Assembly: GCA_017532085.1 (NCBI GenBank)
Contig: JAFXJT010000018.1
Location: 28,360 to 92,359 of the forward strand
DNA: 64,000 nucleotides
Origin: Oscillospiraceae bacterium
Lineage (GTDB): Bacteria > Bacillota > Clostridia > Oscillospirales > Ruminococcaceae
Direction of reading: 5' to 3'
Of this stretch, positions 8,392-16,437 are shown one piece after another (the stretch's first letter is position 1; the number at the start of each line of letters is the position of its first letter). A program made the position numbers and the translations under genes. The notes under the pieces are model-generated. The model saw only the letters and a program-made list of their open reading frames with translations, ran no database searches and was not told the DNA's origin.

Positions 8392-8531
8392 GAGGCTCGT
8401 TTTCCAAGCATTTACAACGGAACCCAATGCCTGCCCCTGCGTCTGCCAGTGGGAGGAATCATTCCGCTATCCGGCCGCAACATTTCCGGCGGTCGGTACA
8501 CCACGATTGATGATAAGGAGTGTTCGATAAC

Positions 8532-9227
8532 ATGAAACACGGAAAGAAATATGTAGATAGCCGCAAGGCAATCGAAGCTGCAAAGCTCTATGAGCCGAAC
8601 GAGGCTCTGGGCACTGTTTGCCAGCTCGCAAAAGCAAAGTTTGATGAGACCGTTGAGGCTCATATCCGTCTGGGCGTTGACTCCCGTCACGCTGATCAGC
8701 AGGTTCGTGGCGCAGTTGTTCTGCCCAACGGTACCGGTAAGTCCGTTCGTGTACTGGTGTTCTGTAAGGAAGACAAGTATGCTGAGGCACAGGCTGCCGG
8801 CGCTGAGTATGTCGGCGGTATGGACTATGTAGAAAAGATTCAGAAGGAAGGCTGGATGGACTTTGATGTGGTCATCGCTTCCCCTGATATGATGGGCGTT
8901 GTCGGTCGTCTCGGTAAGGTGCTCGGACCTCGTGGTCTGATGCCGAACCCGAAGGCAGGTACCGTTTCTCCCGACGTTGCCAAGGCTGTTTCTGAGGCTA
9001 AGGCCGGTAAGATCGAGTATCGTCTGGATAAGTCCAACATCATCCACTGCCCCATCGGCAAGGTTTCCTTCGGTGCTGACAAGCTCGAGGAAAACTTCAA
9101 CACGCTGGTTGAGGCTGTTGTAAAGGCTAAGCCTGCTGCTGCAAAGGGTACTTACCTGCGCTCCATCACCGTTGCATCCACCATGGGTGTCGGCGTGCCG
9201 GTACAGACTGCTAAGTTCAGCCTCTGA
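8532..9227 (+). CDS. rplA: 50S ribosomal protein L1
   Basis: A 231-residue L1, complete at both ends, with the family signatures GKSVRVLVF and the L1 motif around [13 protein letters not shown]. It binds 23S rRNA at the L1 stalk and in many bacteria represses its own operon. AAGGAG at 8515-8520 supports the ATG at 8532. The gene ends the cluster: a large terminator hairpin and tRNA-Lys follow instead of rplJ-rplL. Confidence 0.98.
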   Translation: MKHGKKYVDSRKAIEAAKLYEPNEALGTVCQLAKAKFDETVEAHIRLGVDSRHADQQVRGAVVLPNGTGKSVRVLVFCKEDKYAEAQAAGAEYVGGMDYVEKIQKEGWMDFDVVIASPDMMGVVGRLGKVLGPRGLMPNPKAGTVSPDVAKAVSEAKAGKIEYRLDKSNIIHCPIGKVSFGADKLEENFNTLVEAVVKAKPAAAKGTYLRSITVASTMGVGVPVQTAKFSL

Positions 9228-9241
9228 TTCAACACATGATC

Positions 9242-9300
9242 TTCGCTGCGGAGCAGAATTCTGTTTTGTGTATTCTGCTCCCTGCGAATATTTTGGATTT
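9242..9300 (+). terminator. terminator of the rplA transcript
   Basis: GGAGCAGAAT (9250-9259) pairs with ATTCTGCTCC (9272-9281), extended by TTCGC/GCGAA outside, with an interrupted T-rich tail after it. Confidence 0.75.
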
Positions 9301-9312
9301 TTGAAAAAACGC

Positions 9313-9341
9313 TTGACAAGCTCTCGGATATATGATATAAT
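9313..9341 (+). promoter_or_regulatory. sigma-A promoter of tRNA-Lys
   Basis: TTGACA (9313-9318), 17 bp spacer, TATAAT (9336-9341): perfect consensus, about 20 bp before the tRNA. Confidence 0.92.
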
Positions 9342-9362
9342 AATCTGGTTGAAATGATTTAT

Positions 9363-9435
9363 GAGAAATTAGCTCAGTTGGCAGAGCATCTCCCTTTTAA
9401 GGAGAGGGTCGAGGGTTCGAACCCCTCATTTCTCA
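9363..9435 (+). tRNA. tRNA-Lys(UUU)
   Basis: A complete cloverleaf can be drawn: acceptor GAGAAAT/ATTTCTC, D arm GCTC/GAGC, anticodon loop CTTTTAA with anticodon TTT, T arm GAGGG-TTCGAAC-CCCTC, discriminator A. The 3' CCA is not encoded. It has its own promoter and terminator. Confidence 0.95.
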
Positions 9436-9438
9436 TCC

Positions 9439-9476
9439 AAACGGGTATCACGTTCGTGATACCCGTTTTATTTTTC
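9439..9476 (+). terminator. terminator of tRNA-Lys
   Basis: AAACGGGTATCACG pairs with CGTGATACCCGTTT around a TT loop, followed by TATTTTT. Confidence 0.92.
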
Positions 9477-9510
9477 CATGGTGTCTTTTCTGCCTCTGCG
9501 CACCGGTGAA

Positions 9511-9543
9511 TTAAGGAAATCTTCAGCAAATCTTAAGGGCTAT
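9511..9543 (+). promoter_or_regulatory. three 11-bp direct repeats, OmpR/PhoB-type operator candidate
   Basis: TTAAG, TTCAG and TTAAG begin at 9511, 9522 and 9533, exactly one helical turn apart; the first two 11-mers agree at 9 of 11 positions (TTAAGGAAATC, TTCAGCAAATC). Winged-helix response regulators of the OmpR/PhoB class bind such direct repeats. The array lies just upstream of the promoter of the SanA-like gene. The same box pattern occurs at 48764, 48905 and 54178. The rest of the 304 bp gap from 9436 to 9739 holds only a terminator and this promoter. Confidence 0.55.
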
Positions 9544-9548
9544 CCCTC

Positions 9549-9577
9549 TTGTATTCGATCTGTGATTATGGTATCAT
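9549..9577 (+). promoter_or_regulatory. possible promoter of the SanA-like gene
   Basis: TTGTAT (9549-9554), 17 bp spacer, TATCAT (9572-9577), immediately downstream of the direct repeats. Confidence 0.5.
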
Positions 9578-9739
9578 AAAAATCAGAAAAAGCAATGCAA
9601 GAGGGCTGTTTTTTAGATGCTCATCCTGTCAGTGGCAGGATGAACGTATCGAAACTCCAAAGCAAATTGTGGACAAATCAAGCAAGGTTCCATACACTGT
9701 TCCATAAAAGCCTTCTCAGAATTACAAAGGAGAATCGCC

Positions 9740-10468
9740 GTGCTGAAGTATAAATCATCCTTAAACAAAACTGTGAAATCCATCGCCAAAGCGAAAATCC
9801 ATCGAAGCAGACTATGCATGTTCTTATTCACGTTGGCTGCTGCAGCAATGATCACTTTGATGGGCATCAATATTTATGTGAAGTCCAGCGTCAAGGATCA
9901 GCTGCTCTCTTCCCAACAAGCTGCCGATCTGTCCGATGTAGACTGCATCATTGTACTGGGATGTCTGGTATATGCAGACGGCACGCCCTGCTCAATGCTG
10001 CGGGACAGACTGACGCGCGGCATTGAGCTGTATCAGCTGGACGCCGCTCCCAAGCTGCTGATGAGCGGCGATCACGGGCAGGATTCCTATGATGAAGTCA
10101 ACGCTATGAAGCAGTTTGCTCTGGATGAGGACGTCCCCTCCGAGGATGTGTTTATGGATCATGCCGGCTTTTCCACCTATGAGACCATGTATCGCGCAAA
10201 GGAGATCTTCGGTGCTGAAAAAGTGCTGATCGTGACGCAGGAATATCACCTGTATCGTGCAGTGTTCATTGCAGAGCAGCTAGGCATGGAGGCCTATGGT
10301 GTGTCTTCTGATTACAACTGTTATGCCGGTCAAACCATGCGTGATGTGCGAGAGGTGCTGGCTCGCTGCAAGGATTTTGCCCTGTGTTTCCTTCAGCCGG
10401 AGCCTACCTTTCTCGGTGAAACTGTTTCCTTAGAAGGCGACGGCAATGTGACCAACGACAAGACCTGA
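9740..10468 (+). CDS. SanA/YdcF-type DUF218 membrane protein
   Basis: A 242-residue protein with an N-terminal basic stretch, one membrane helix (about residues 25-48) and a DUF218 domain facing outward. The family signature is clear: IIVLGCLVYADGTPCSMLRDRL, SGDHGQDSYDEV and later VTQEYHLYRA. E. coli SanA affects the envelope barrier to vancomycin; the biochemical activity of the family is not settled. The start is GTG, chosen because AAAGGAG lies seven bases upstream. The upstream 11-bp repeats suggest control by a response regulator. Confidence 0.85.
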   Translation: MLKYKSSLNKTVKSIAKAKIHRSRLCMFLFTLAAAAMITLMGINIYVKSSVKDQLLSSQQAADLSDVDCIIVLGCLVYADGTPCSMLRDRLTRGIELYQLDAAPKLLMSGDHGQDSYDEVNAMKQFALDEDVPSEDVFMDHAGFSTYETMYRAKEIFGAEKVLIVTQEYHLYRAVFIAEQLGMEAYGVSSDYNCYAGQTMRDVREVLARCKDFALCFLQPEPTFLGETVSLEGDGNVTNDKT

Positions 10469-10562
10469 AAATCATGGCGAATCCGACAGTATACAACGAG
10501 CAATCCACTCCAAAATCCGCTTGCATTGCAGCGCCATTGGATCTCTGTCTGGTATCATAAAG

Positions 10563-10590
10563 AAGCACCGCAGAAATGCGGTGCTTTTTG
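10563..10590. terminator. bidirectional terminator
   Basis: AAGCACCGCA (10563-10572), loop GAAA, TGCGGTGCTT, then TTT. It lies between two convergent genes. Confidence 0.9.
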
Positions 10591-10598
10591 CATACAGC

Positions 10599-11561
10599 TC
10601 ACTCTATCGTAATTTTGATATCTCCTGTGTCGGTTTCGATTTCACATTTTCCGCCGGTTACGGTTTTGGGCACATCCACACTGCCTGTATCGGTTTGCGT
10701 CATAAATACCTTATCAGAAAGCAAACTGCCCACCACATCACCGGTATCGGTTTGCGCAAAGATTTCAGCGGCATCACAGCCTTCAAACCTCACATCACCT
10801 GTACTTCTCTCGATATCAAACTTTTCTGCGGCAATCACATGATCCAAAGAAATATCACCCGTACTTCCGTTTGATATCAAACTATTGCACGCTATATCGC
10901 TCAGCTGTGTCTTTCCGGTGGAAATATTGATTGTAATATCTCCCTCACAAGTTGCCTTCGAAACCGTTACTCCACCCGTTGAAACCGAAAGCGCAAGGGT
11001 GTTGGCAGATACATCTTCCACACGAATATAGCCTGTACTCGTCTTTATGGATATCATTTCCAAAGCGGAAGCTGCGTTCTTGATATTTCCTGTGCTGTCC
11101 GAAATATGGATGCTTGAGAACTTGAAATCCTTCGGTATTTCCACATCGCCCGTGTCTGACTCTACAGAAAGCGTGCCGTATTCCCCCTGCGGAATCGATA
11201 CCGTTATTTTGGGCGTGCTGTTAAAAATGCCGATATGGTCATACCATTTTTTCGTATCGGTAACCGTAATCACAAGGGTACCGTCCTTTACCGTAACCGA
11301 ATGCACTGCATTCTTCTCCTCATAGCAGCGCACCGAGCTGCCGGCACTTTCGGATGGCACAAATACAATATCTGCAGTGTCGGTATCAATCAATATGTTT
11401 TTATAATCCTCACCAATCACATGCTCGTTCGTTTCATATTCATCCGTTGATAATTTCGAAAAATCTCCATTCAGCATCACCATCGCTATGCCAAAAATGA
11501 TACCTCCGACCAATACAAGACAAGAGGCGATTCCAAGCCATAGTTTCGTTTTTTGATTCAT
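10599..11561 (-). CDS. DUF4097 beta-strand repeat protein
   Basis: A 320-residue protein with an N-terminal membrane helix (about 8-30) and an outer part of repeated short beta strands with STGD/DTGD turns (SDTGDVEIP, STGNIKN, QTDTGDVVG, ETDTGDIKI), the hallmark of DUF4097 (LiaG-like) proteins. Such proteins sit at the end of PadR-DUF1700-DUF4097 operons, which often respond to envelope stress; function is not established. Its ATG overlaps the TGA of the upstream gene (ATGA at 11558-11561), which fixes the start and implies coupled translation. Confidence 0.9.
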   Translation of the reverse strand: MNQKTKLWLGIASCLVLVGGIIFGIAMVMLNGDFSKLSTDEYETNEHVIGEDYKNILIDTDTADIVFVPSESAGSSVRCYEEKNAVHSVTVKDGTLVITVTDTKKWYDHIGIFNSTPKITVSIPQGEYGTLSVESDTGDVEIPKDFKFSSIHISDSTGNIKNAASALEMISIKTSTGYIRVEDVSANTLALSVSTGGVTVSKATCEGDITINISTGKTQLSDIACNSLISNGSTGDISLDHVIAAEKFDIERSTGDVRFEGCDAAEIFAQTDTGDVVGSLLSDKVFMTQTDTGSVDVPKTVTGGKCEIETDTGDIKITIE

Positions 11562-12160
11562 ACCGTTTTCTCCTTTTTCATAAAGCAATTTTTAATCCAT
11601 AACGCAAACTTCTTTGTGAGCATTAAAATACCCTTTGTCGCTGCCTTACATCCAAAGAACAGGAAAACAAGCAAGCCTGCGCACACGATCCCGCCGCCGA
11701 TCACAGCAGTTCCCGCAAGAGCATTGCCGTTACAAACCATAACAATTCCTGCTGCAGCACTTCCCAGTGCACATCCGATCAGCGATCCCCAAACAGCCCA
11801 CAAGGAAATGATCACCGACCACAATGAAACGTAAAGTGATAAAATGACCGCAGCTGCGGCGATGGCCAACGAAAGCCATATCGGAGAACCAAGTGCCAAA
11901 AGTACGATTTCCCACGCTTTCAGCCTTCTTTTCGGTTTGATTCTTTCCTTTGCTATTTTGGCAAGAGGCATATCCGCCACAACCTGTGCAACGATTTCAT
12001 CCACAGATCCCACTGCCAAAACCGCCTCTTCTTCCGAAAGACCTTCTTCCATGCGATCTTCGATCATCTCACTGTAAAACGTTAAGCGTTCTTCCATATC
12101 ATCCTGCGGCAATCCCGACAATTTTTTGCGCAGCTGCAGAAGAAATTCTTGTTTATGCAT
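11558..12160 (-). CDS. DUF1700 (HAAS) membrane protein
   Basis: A 200-residue protein with the DUF1700/HAAS head: MHKQEFLLQLRKKLSGLPQ, then EERLTFYSEMIEDRMEEG and EEEAVLAVGSVDEIVAQV (about residues 1-65), followed by three or four membrane helices (about 80-185). HAAS domains are thought to pair with PadR regulators. The ATG at 12160 is nine bases from AAGGAGG; an ATG two codons upstream is only three bases away. It overlaps the end of the padR-like gene by 8 bp. Confidence 0.9.
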   Translation of the reverse strand: MHKQEFLLQLRKKLSGLPQDDMEERLTFYSEMIEDRMEEGLSEEEAVLAVGSVDEIVAQVVADMPLAKIAKERIKPKRRLKAWEIVLLALGSPIWLSLAIAAAAVILSLYVSLWSVIISLWAVWGSLIGCALGSAAAGIVMVCNGNALAGTAVIGGGIVCAGLLVFLFFGCKAATKGILMLTKKFALWIKNCFMKKEKTV

Positions 12161-12473
12161 TGTCATCGTCCTCCTTCGTTACGAATCGATAAATCGATAA
12201 AATTTCCTTCCATTCGTCCTTGAAATCCTCAATACGCCTCAGCCCTTCAGCGGTGATATGGTAATATTTCCGCAGCCTGCCGCCGTGCTCCGCAGTACGG
12301 ACAGTCAGCATATTGGCCAATTCCAAGCGTTTCAAAATGGTATATAACGTCGATTCGGAAAGCTGTATATACGGCTTCATGTCTTTTATAATTTTGTAGC
12401 CGTATGAATCTTCGCTCTTGATTGCCGCTAAGACGCACACATCTAAGAGCCCTCGTTTCAACTGAATATCCAT
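12153..12473 (-). CDS. PadR family transcriptional regulator
   Basis: A 106-residue winged-helix regulator. MDIQLKRGLLDVCVLAAI, SYGYKIIKDMKP and SESTLYTILKRLE are the classic PadR signature, followed by the wing GGRLRKYYHIT and a short C-terminal dimerisation helix. AGGAGG lies six bases upstream. It leads the three-gene operon and a candidate operator lies between its -10 box and its start, consistent with autorepression. The inducing signal is unknown. Confidence 0.95.
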   Translation of the reverse strand: MDIQLKRGLLDVCVLAAIKSEDSYGYKIIKDMKPYIQLSESTLYTILKRLELANMLTVRTAEHGGRLRKYYHITAEGLRRIEDFKDEWKEILSIYRFVTKEDDDNA

Positions 12474-12488
12474 AGCATACCTCCTCTC

Positions 12489-12499
12489 ATGTTATACAT
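12489..12499. promoter_or_regulatory. candidate PadR operator ATGT-N3-ACAT
   Basis: An inverted repeat ATGT/ACAT overlapping the downstream edge of the -10 box. PadR proteins commonly bind ATGT/ACAT dyads, though usually with a longer spacer. Confidence 0.5.
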
Positions 12500-12526
12500 C
12501 ATATCACGAAGTATTGTTTTTGTCAA
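12498..12526 (-). promoter_or_regulatory. sigma-A promoter of the PadR operon
   Basis: On the minus strand TTGACA (12526-12521), 17 bp spacer, TATGAT (12503-12498). Confidence 0.9.
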
Positions 12527-12728
12527 CGGCTTTTTCGAATTTTACAATTTTTTTACCTTTTAGCGCATCGTTCTGCGCATTCCTTGCACAATTGCACAAT
12601 GAATCGAGCATAGGTCAATGCGGATCACAGCGCATCGGCAAACGGCAATTTCCGATACATCGTAATGGATAAAAATGAATACCTCGTTATGGCAGCAGTT
12701 CGGTCCGGTTCTGCTTGAACCATCAAAA

Positions 12729-12797
12729 ACGCACAGGAAAATGAGTGCGTAATCAAAAATAACAGCACCGAAAAACCTTTGTTTTCCGGTGCTGTTT
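12729..12797 (-). terminator. tandem terminators of tRNA-Arg
   Basis: Reading the minus strand, AACAGCACCG/CGGTGCTGTT with an inner loop and ATTTTTG tail is followed by a second hairpin ACGCAC/GTGCGT with TTTTTGA. The remaining gap from 12527 to 12728 shows no gene. Confidence 0.8.
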
Positions 12798-12873
12798 GGC
12801 GCGCTTGAAGGAGTTCGAATCCCCGACCTTCCGCTTAGGAGGCGGATGCTCTATCCAGCTGAGCTACAAGCGC
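12797..12873 (-). tRNA. tRNA-Arg(CCU)
   Basis: Minus-strand cloverleaf: acceptor GCGCTTG/CAAGCGC, D arm GCTC/GAGC, anticodon arm TCCGC-CTCCTAA-GCGGA with anticodon CCT, T arm GGGGA-TTCGAAC-TCCTT, discriminator G and encoded CCA. The T stem has A53-T61 where G-C is usual. Confidence 0.93.
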
Positions 12874-12981
12874 ATATTCTATAAAAATGCAAACAAATCC
12901 CCCTTCGATAAGACAAACCGTCAAGCAACACCTCAGAGTTGTCTTGCAGTATCCATAGAACGAAAGCGGCATTTCGTATGT

Positions 12982-13010
12982 ATTATATCACAGAATGATT
13001 CCACGGTCAA
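12982..13010 (-). promoter_or_regulatory. sigma-A promoter of tRNA-Arg
   Basis: On the minus strand TTGACC (13010-13005), 17 bp spacer, TATAAT (12987-12982). It would give about 100 bases of leader before the tRNA. Confidence 0.8.
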
Positions 13011-13071
13011 GTGTTATCTGTCAACGCGCCCGCAAATCAGGTTAAAAATCTGCAAAGTCTTTGAAAAACAC

Positions 13072-13100
13072 TTGCTTTTTTCTACGGAATGTGATACAAT
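13072..13100 (+). promoter_or_regulatory. sigma-A promoter of the transcarboxylase operon
   Basis: TTGCTT (13072-13077), 17 bp spacer, TACAAT (13095-13100). Confidence 0.75.
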
Positions 13101-13150
13101 AAAACGGTATAGATTTCTACTCTATCCACGAAAGGATGCGGATCAATACT

Positions 13151-14488
13151 ATGGATAATACTGCCACAATTGCAAGAGAGCGACTTTCGCTGCTCTTCGA
13201 CAACGGCGCATTCACCGAGCTGGATGCACTCAGACAAGAAAAGGATGCCCCCGCTGCAGTTGTCTGCGCACAAGGCTATGTAGACGGTCAGCCCGTTTGT
13301 GCCTTTGCACAGGCTTCCGATATCAACAGCGGTGTGTTGGGCAGAAATACAGCCGGAAAAATCAAACGGTTGTATGCACTTGCCGCTAAAACCGGCACTC
13401 CCATTGTTGGAATCTATGATTCCAACGGAGTCTATGTAGATGGTACTGCAGATGCTCTCACTGCATATGGCGAGCTGATTGCCTGCACGGCAAAGCTTTC
13501 GGGCGTAGTGCCGCAGATTTCTGTCATCGCCGGTGTCTGCGCAGGCAGCGCTGCTCTGATGGCTGCATCTGCGGATTTTGTGCTCTGCACCGAACAGTCT
13601 GAGCTGTATCTCACACCGCCCTTCGGCACAGATGCCGCAACGGCTCAGACCGCTGCCAAGAATGGTCTTGCCGCTGCTGTATGTGCGGATGTCGCTGCTG
13701 CCATGGAGCAGGTCAAGGCTTTGCTTTGTCTGATGCCTTCCAACAATCTGGCAGGCGTTCCGATTTGTGAATATGCGGCTCCGGCTGCCGCCTGTACAAA
13801 GGATGCCATCATGAACGGCATTGCCGATCAAGGCTCTTTGCTGCCGCTGTATGAAGCATATGGCGATACCGCCTGCACTGCGCTGGCTACCATGCGTGGT
13901 ATGACAGTCGGTCTGATCACCGCTTGCAGCAAAGAGGCATTGACTGCTGATGATGCTGCAAAGATCGCTCGCCTTGTTCGCACCTGTGATGCATTCTCTG
14001 TGCCTATCATCACTCTGCTGGATACGCCCGGCTTTGCTTGCGATACCGAAGCTGCCAGAAACGGATCTCTCCGTGCCATGACGCAGCTCTGCGGCGCTTA
14101 TGCCGAGGCTACTGCCGTAAAGATTGCACTGGTAATCGGTGAAGCTTCCGGTGCTGCATTCTCTGCAATGGCCGGCCGCGGCGCAGGCAGTGATCTGCTG
14201 TTGGCTTGGGATTGCGCTGCCATTGCACCGATGCGTCCCGAAGCTGCTGTGGAATTCTTGTGGCATGACAAGCTTAAGGGTGCTCAGGATGTCAATGCGC
14301 TTCGCCGTACTCTGGCAGATGAGTATTGCCGCACATTGGCTTCTGCCGAACAGGCCGCAAAGCTCGGTGCCATTGATAATGTGATTGCTCCTGCAGCAAC
14401 TCGCGATGCTCTCATTGCAGCTCTCGATATGCTGGAAGGCAAGCGCATCAGCCGGATGCCCAAAAAGCACAGCAATATTCCTTTCTGA
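13151..14488 (+). CDS. CoA-ester carboxyltransferase subunit (12S/MmdA-like)
   Basis: A 445-residue carboxyltransferase of the acyl-CoA carboxylase beta / methylmalonyl-CoA decarboxylase alpha family. The opening ARERLSLLFDNGAFTELD and the crotonase-fold turns AGVCAGSAALMAASADF and TPGFACDTEAARNG are seen. It would move carboxyl between biotin and a CoA ester. It is shorter than most 12S/MmdA proteins (about 510). It is followed by a biotin carrier and a 5S-like subunit, so it probably forms part of a soluble transcarboxylase. The start is uncertain: ATG 13151 fits homologues, ATG 13136 lies on the AAAGG site. Confidence 0.88.
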   Translation: MDNTATIARERLSLLFDNGAFTELDALRQEKDAPAAVVCAQGYVDGQPVCAFAQASDINSGVLGRNTAGKIKRLYALAAKTGTPIVGIYDSNGVYVDGTADALTAYGELIACTAKLSGVVPQISVIAGVCAGSAALMAASADFVLCTEQSELYLTPPFGTDAATAQTAAKNGLAAAVCADVAAAMEQVKALLCLMPSNNLAGVPICEYAAPAAACTKDAIMNGIADQGSLLPLYEAYGDTACTALATMRGMTVGLITACSKEALTADDAAKIARLVRTCDAFSVPIITLLDTPGFACDTEAARNGSLRAMTQLCGAYAEATAVKIALVIGEASGAAFSAMAGRGAGSDLLLAWDCAAIAPMRPEAAVEFLWHDKLKGAQDVNALRRTLADEYCRTLASAEQAAKLGAIDNVIAPAATRDALIAALDMLEGKRISRMPKKHSNIPF

Positions 14489-14543
14489 TTTCCATATCGA
14501 TTTCCCTGTGTTCATATAGAAAATCAAATCTTAGGAGGATCTC

Positions 14544-14930
14544 ATGAAACAATTTCGTGTGACTGTTAACAATAAGCAATATGATGTAACCGTAGAAGAA
14601 CTGGGAGCCGGCGCTGCACCTGCAGCTGCTCCCGTTGCCGCCGCTCCTGCCGCACCTGCTGTCTCTGCAGCACCTGCACCGGCAGCAGCACCGGCTGCTC
14701 CCGCTGCTCCCGCAAACGGTGAGCCTGTTTCTGCTCCTATGCCCGGCACGATCCTGCAGGTCAAGTGCGCTGCCGGCGATACAGTAGCCAAAGGACAGGT
14801 TCTGTTTGTGCTGGAAGCTATGAAAATGGAAAACGATATCGTCGCACCGAAGGATGGCACGATTGTTTCTGTAAACACCACCAAGGGCAGCAACGTCAAC
14901 CCCGGCGATGCACTCGCCATTTTGGGCTGA
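14544..14930 (+). CDS. biotin carboxyl carrier protein (1.3S-like)
   Basis: A 128-residue biotin carrier. Residues 1-20 ([20 protein letters not shown]) form the assembly segment seen in the 1.3S/GcdC/MmdC group, residues 23-58 are a flexible Ala/Pro linker, and residues 60-128 are the biotinyl domain with the biotin Lys94 in EAMKMEN. It swings carboxybiotin between the two carboxyltransferase subunits encoded on either side. TTAGGAGG upstream supports the start. Confidence 0.96.
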   Translation: MKQFRVTVNNKQYDVTVEELGAGAAPAAAPVAAAPAAPAVSAAPAPAAAPAAPAAPANGEPVSAPMPGTILQVKCAAGDTVAKGQVLFVLEAMKMENDIVAPKDGTIVSVNTTKGSNVNPGDALAILG

Positions 14931-14946
14931 GAAAGCGAGCACTGCC

Positions 14947-16344
14947 ATGCCGAAGATCAAAATTACAGAAACTGTCCTGCGTGATGCGCATCAATCTCTG
15001 CTTGCAACCCGTATGCCCACTTCCGATATGCTGCCCATCCTTTCTCAAATGGACAAAATCGGATTCCACTCTATTGAGTGCTGGGGCGGTGCAACCTTCG
15101 ATTCCTGCCTTCGTTTCTTGGGCGAGGATCCGTGGGAGCGTCTGCGTGTGCTGAAAAAGCATATGCCCAATACCAAGCTGCAAATGCTGTTCCGCGGTCA
15201 GAATATGCTGGGTTATCGTCACTATGCCGATGATGTTGTGGAATATTTCGTGCAGAAATCCATCGCAAACGGCATTGATGTGATCCGTATTTTCGATGCG
15301 CTGAACGATATCCGCAATTTGCAGACTGCAATCCGTGCCGCAAAAAAGGAAGGCGCCCATACTCAGGTTGCCATCAGCTATACCACCGGTGAGATTTTCA
15401 CCGATGAATACTTTGTAAAGTATGCAAAGCAAATCGAGGAGGCAGGTGCCGATTCGATCTGTATCAAGGATATGGCCGCACTGCTGACTCCGTATCATAC
15501 GGAATCTCTGGTGAAGGCTCTGAAGAAGGTAACCAACCTGCCTATTCAGATCCACACGCACAGCACCTCCGGTCTTGCCTCTATGTGTCTGATGAAGGGC
15601 ATTGAAGCCGGTGCCGATATCATCGATACCGCAATGAGTCCTCTGGCACTGGGCACTTCCCATGCTCCTACCGAGTCCATGGTAGCTGCTTTGCAGGGCA
15701 CTGAATATGATACCGGTCTTGATCTGGTTGCACTCAGTGAAGTACGTGATTACTTCATGGGTCTGCGCAAAAAGTATATTGATGCAGGTCTGCTGGATCC
15801 CAAGATGCTGGCAACCGATGCCAATGCCTTGATCTATCAAGTTCCGGGCGGCATGCTTTCCAACCTGCTTTCACAGCTGAAGCAGGCCGGCAAAGAGGAT
15901 CAACTGACCGCAGTTCTGGAGGAAGTGCCGCGCGTCCGCAGCGATGCAGGCTTCCCGCCTCTGGTTACCCCCTCCTCCCAGATCGTTGGTACACAGGCTG
16001 TATTCAACGTGATCATGGGTGAGCGCTATAAAACCGTTACCAAAGAATTCAAAGGCATGGTTCGCGGCGAATACGGCAGAACACCTGTGCCGATTGATCC
16101 TGCATTCCGCAAGCAGATCATCGGTGATGCAGAACCCATCGAATGCCGTCCTGCCGATTTGCTGAAGCCTGAGCTGAATACCCTCCGTGAAGAGTGTGCC
16201 GAGTGGCTGACCCAAGAGGAAGATGTACTCAGCTATGCACAGTTCGGTCAGGTTGCCGTAAAATTCTTTGAAAAGCGTCGTGATGAGCAATTCGGTCTGG
16301 ATGGCGTTCACGGCGATGCACAAAAACAAATCCATCCCGTCTGA
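14947..16344 (+). CDS. oxaloacetate decarboxylase alpha/transcarboxylase 5S subunit
   Basis: A 465-residue TIM-barrel carboxyltransferase specific for pyruvate/oxaloacetate. Seen are ETVLRDAHQSLLATRM at the N-terminus with the metal-binding Asp, ECWGGATFDSCLRFL, the ICIKDMA motif whose Lys is carbamylated in the family, and the metal ligands IHTHSTSG. A PYC-type helical domain follows (about 300-465). There is no attached biotin domain; that is the separate carrier upstream. It is the size of OadA/PycB bodies without their tail. It starts 16 bp after the carrier gene. Confidence 0.93.
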   Translation: MPKIKITETVLRDAHQSLLATRMPTSDMLPILSQMDKIGFHSIECWGGATFDSCLRFLGEDPWERLRVLKKHMPNTKLQMLFRGQNMLGYRHYADDVVEYFVQKSIANGIDVIRIFDALNDIRNLQTAIRAAKKEGAHTQVAISYTTGEIFTDEYFVKYAKQIEEAGADSICIKDMAALLTPYHTESLVKALKKVTNLPIQIHTHSTSGLASMCLMKGIEAGADIIDTAMSPLALGTSHAPTESMVAALQGTEYDTGLDLVALSEVRDYFMGLRKKYIDAGLLDPKMLATDANALIYQVPGGMLSNLLSQLKQAGKEDQLTAVLEEVPRVRSDAGFPPLVTPSSQIVGTQAVFNVIMGERYKTVTKEFKGMVRGEYGRTPVPIDPAFRKQIIGDAEPIECRPADLLKPELNTLREECAEWLTQEEDVLSYAQFGQVAVKFFEKRRDEQFGLDGVHGDAQKQIHPV

Positions 16345-16437
16345 GCAATGAAATACTCACGGCAAGCTGCACTCTGCTTCTGTGCCGCATCACCGATTTT
16401 CAATCAGACGGTGCGGTAATAGAAAGGAGTAGTCGGC

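Noticed and set aside
13082-14527. Minus-strand open frame of 481 codons opposite the 12S-like gene
   Set aside because: Antisense shadow; the promoter, ribosome sites and conserved motifs are on the plus strand.
16345-16437. Possible SAM riboswitch or T-box before metA
   Set aside because: The 93 bp gap has neither the SAM-I core nor a T-box sequence and no terminator/antiterminator pair.
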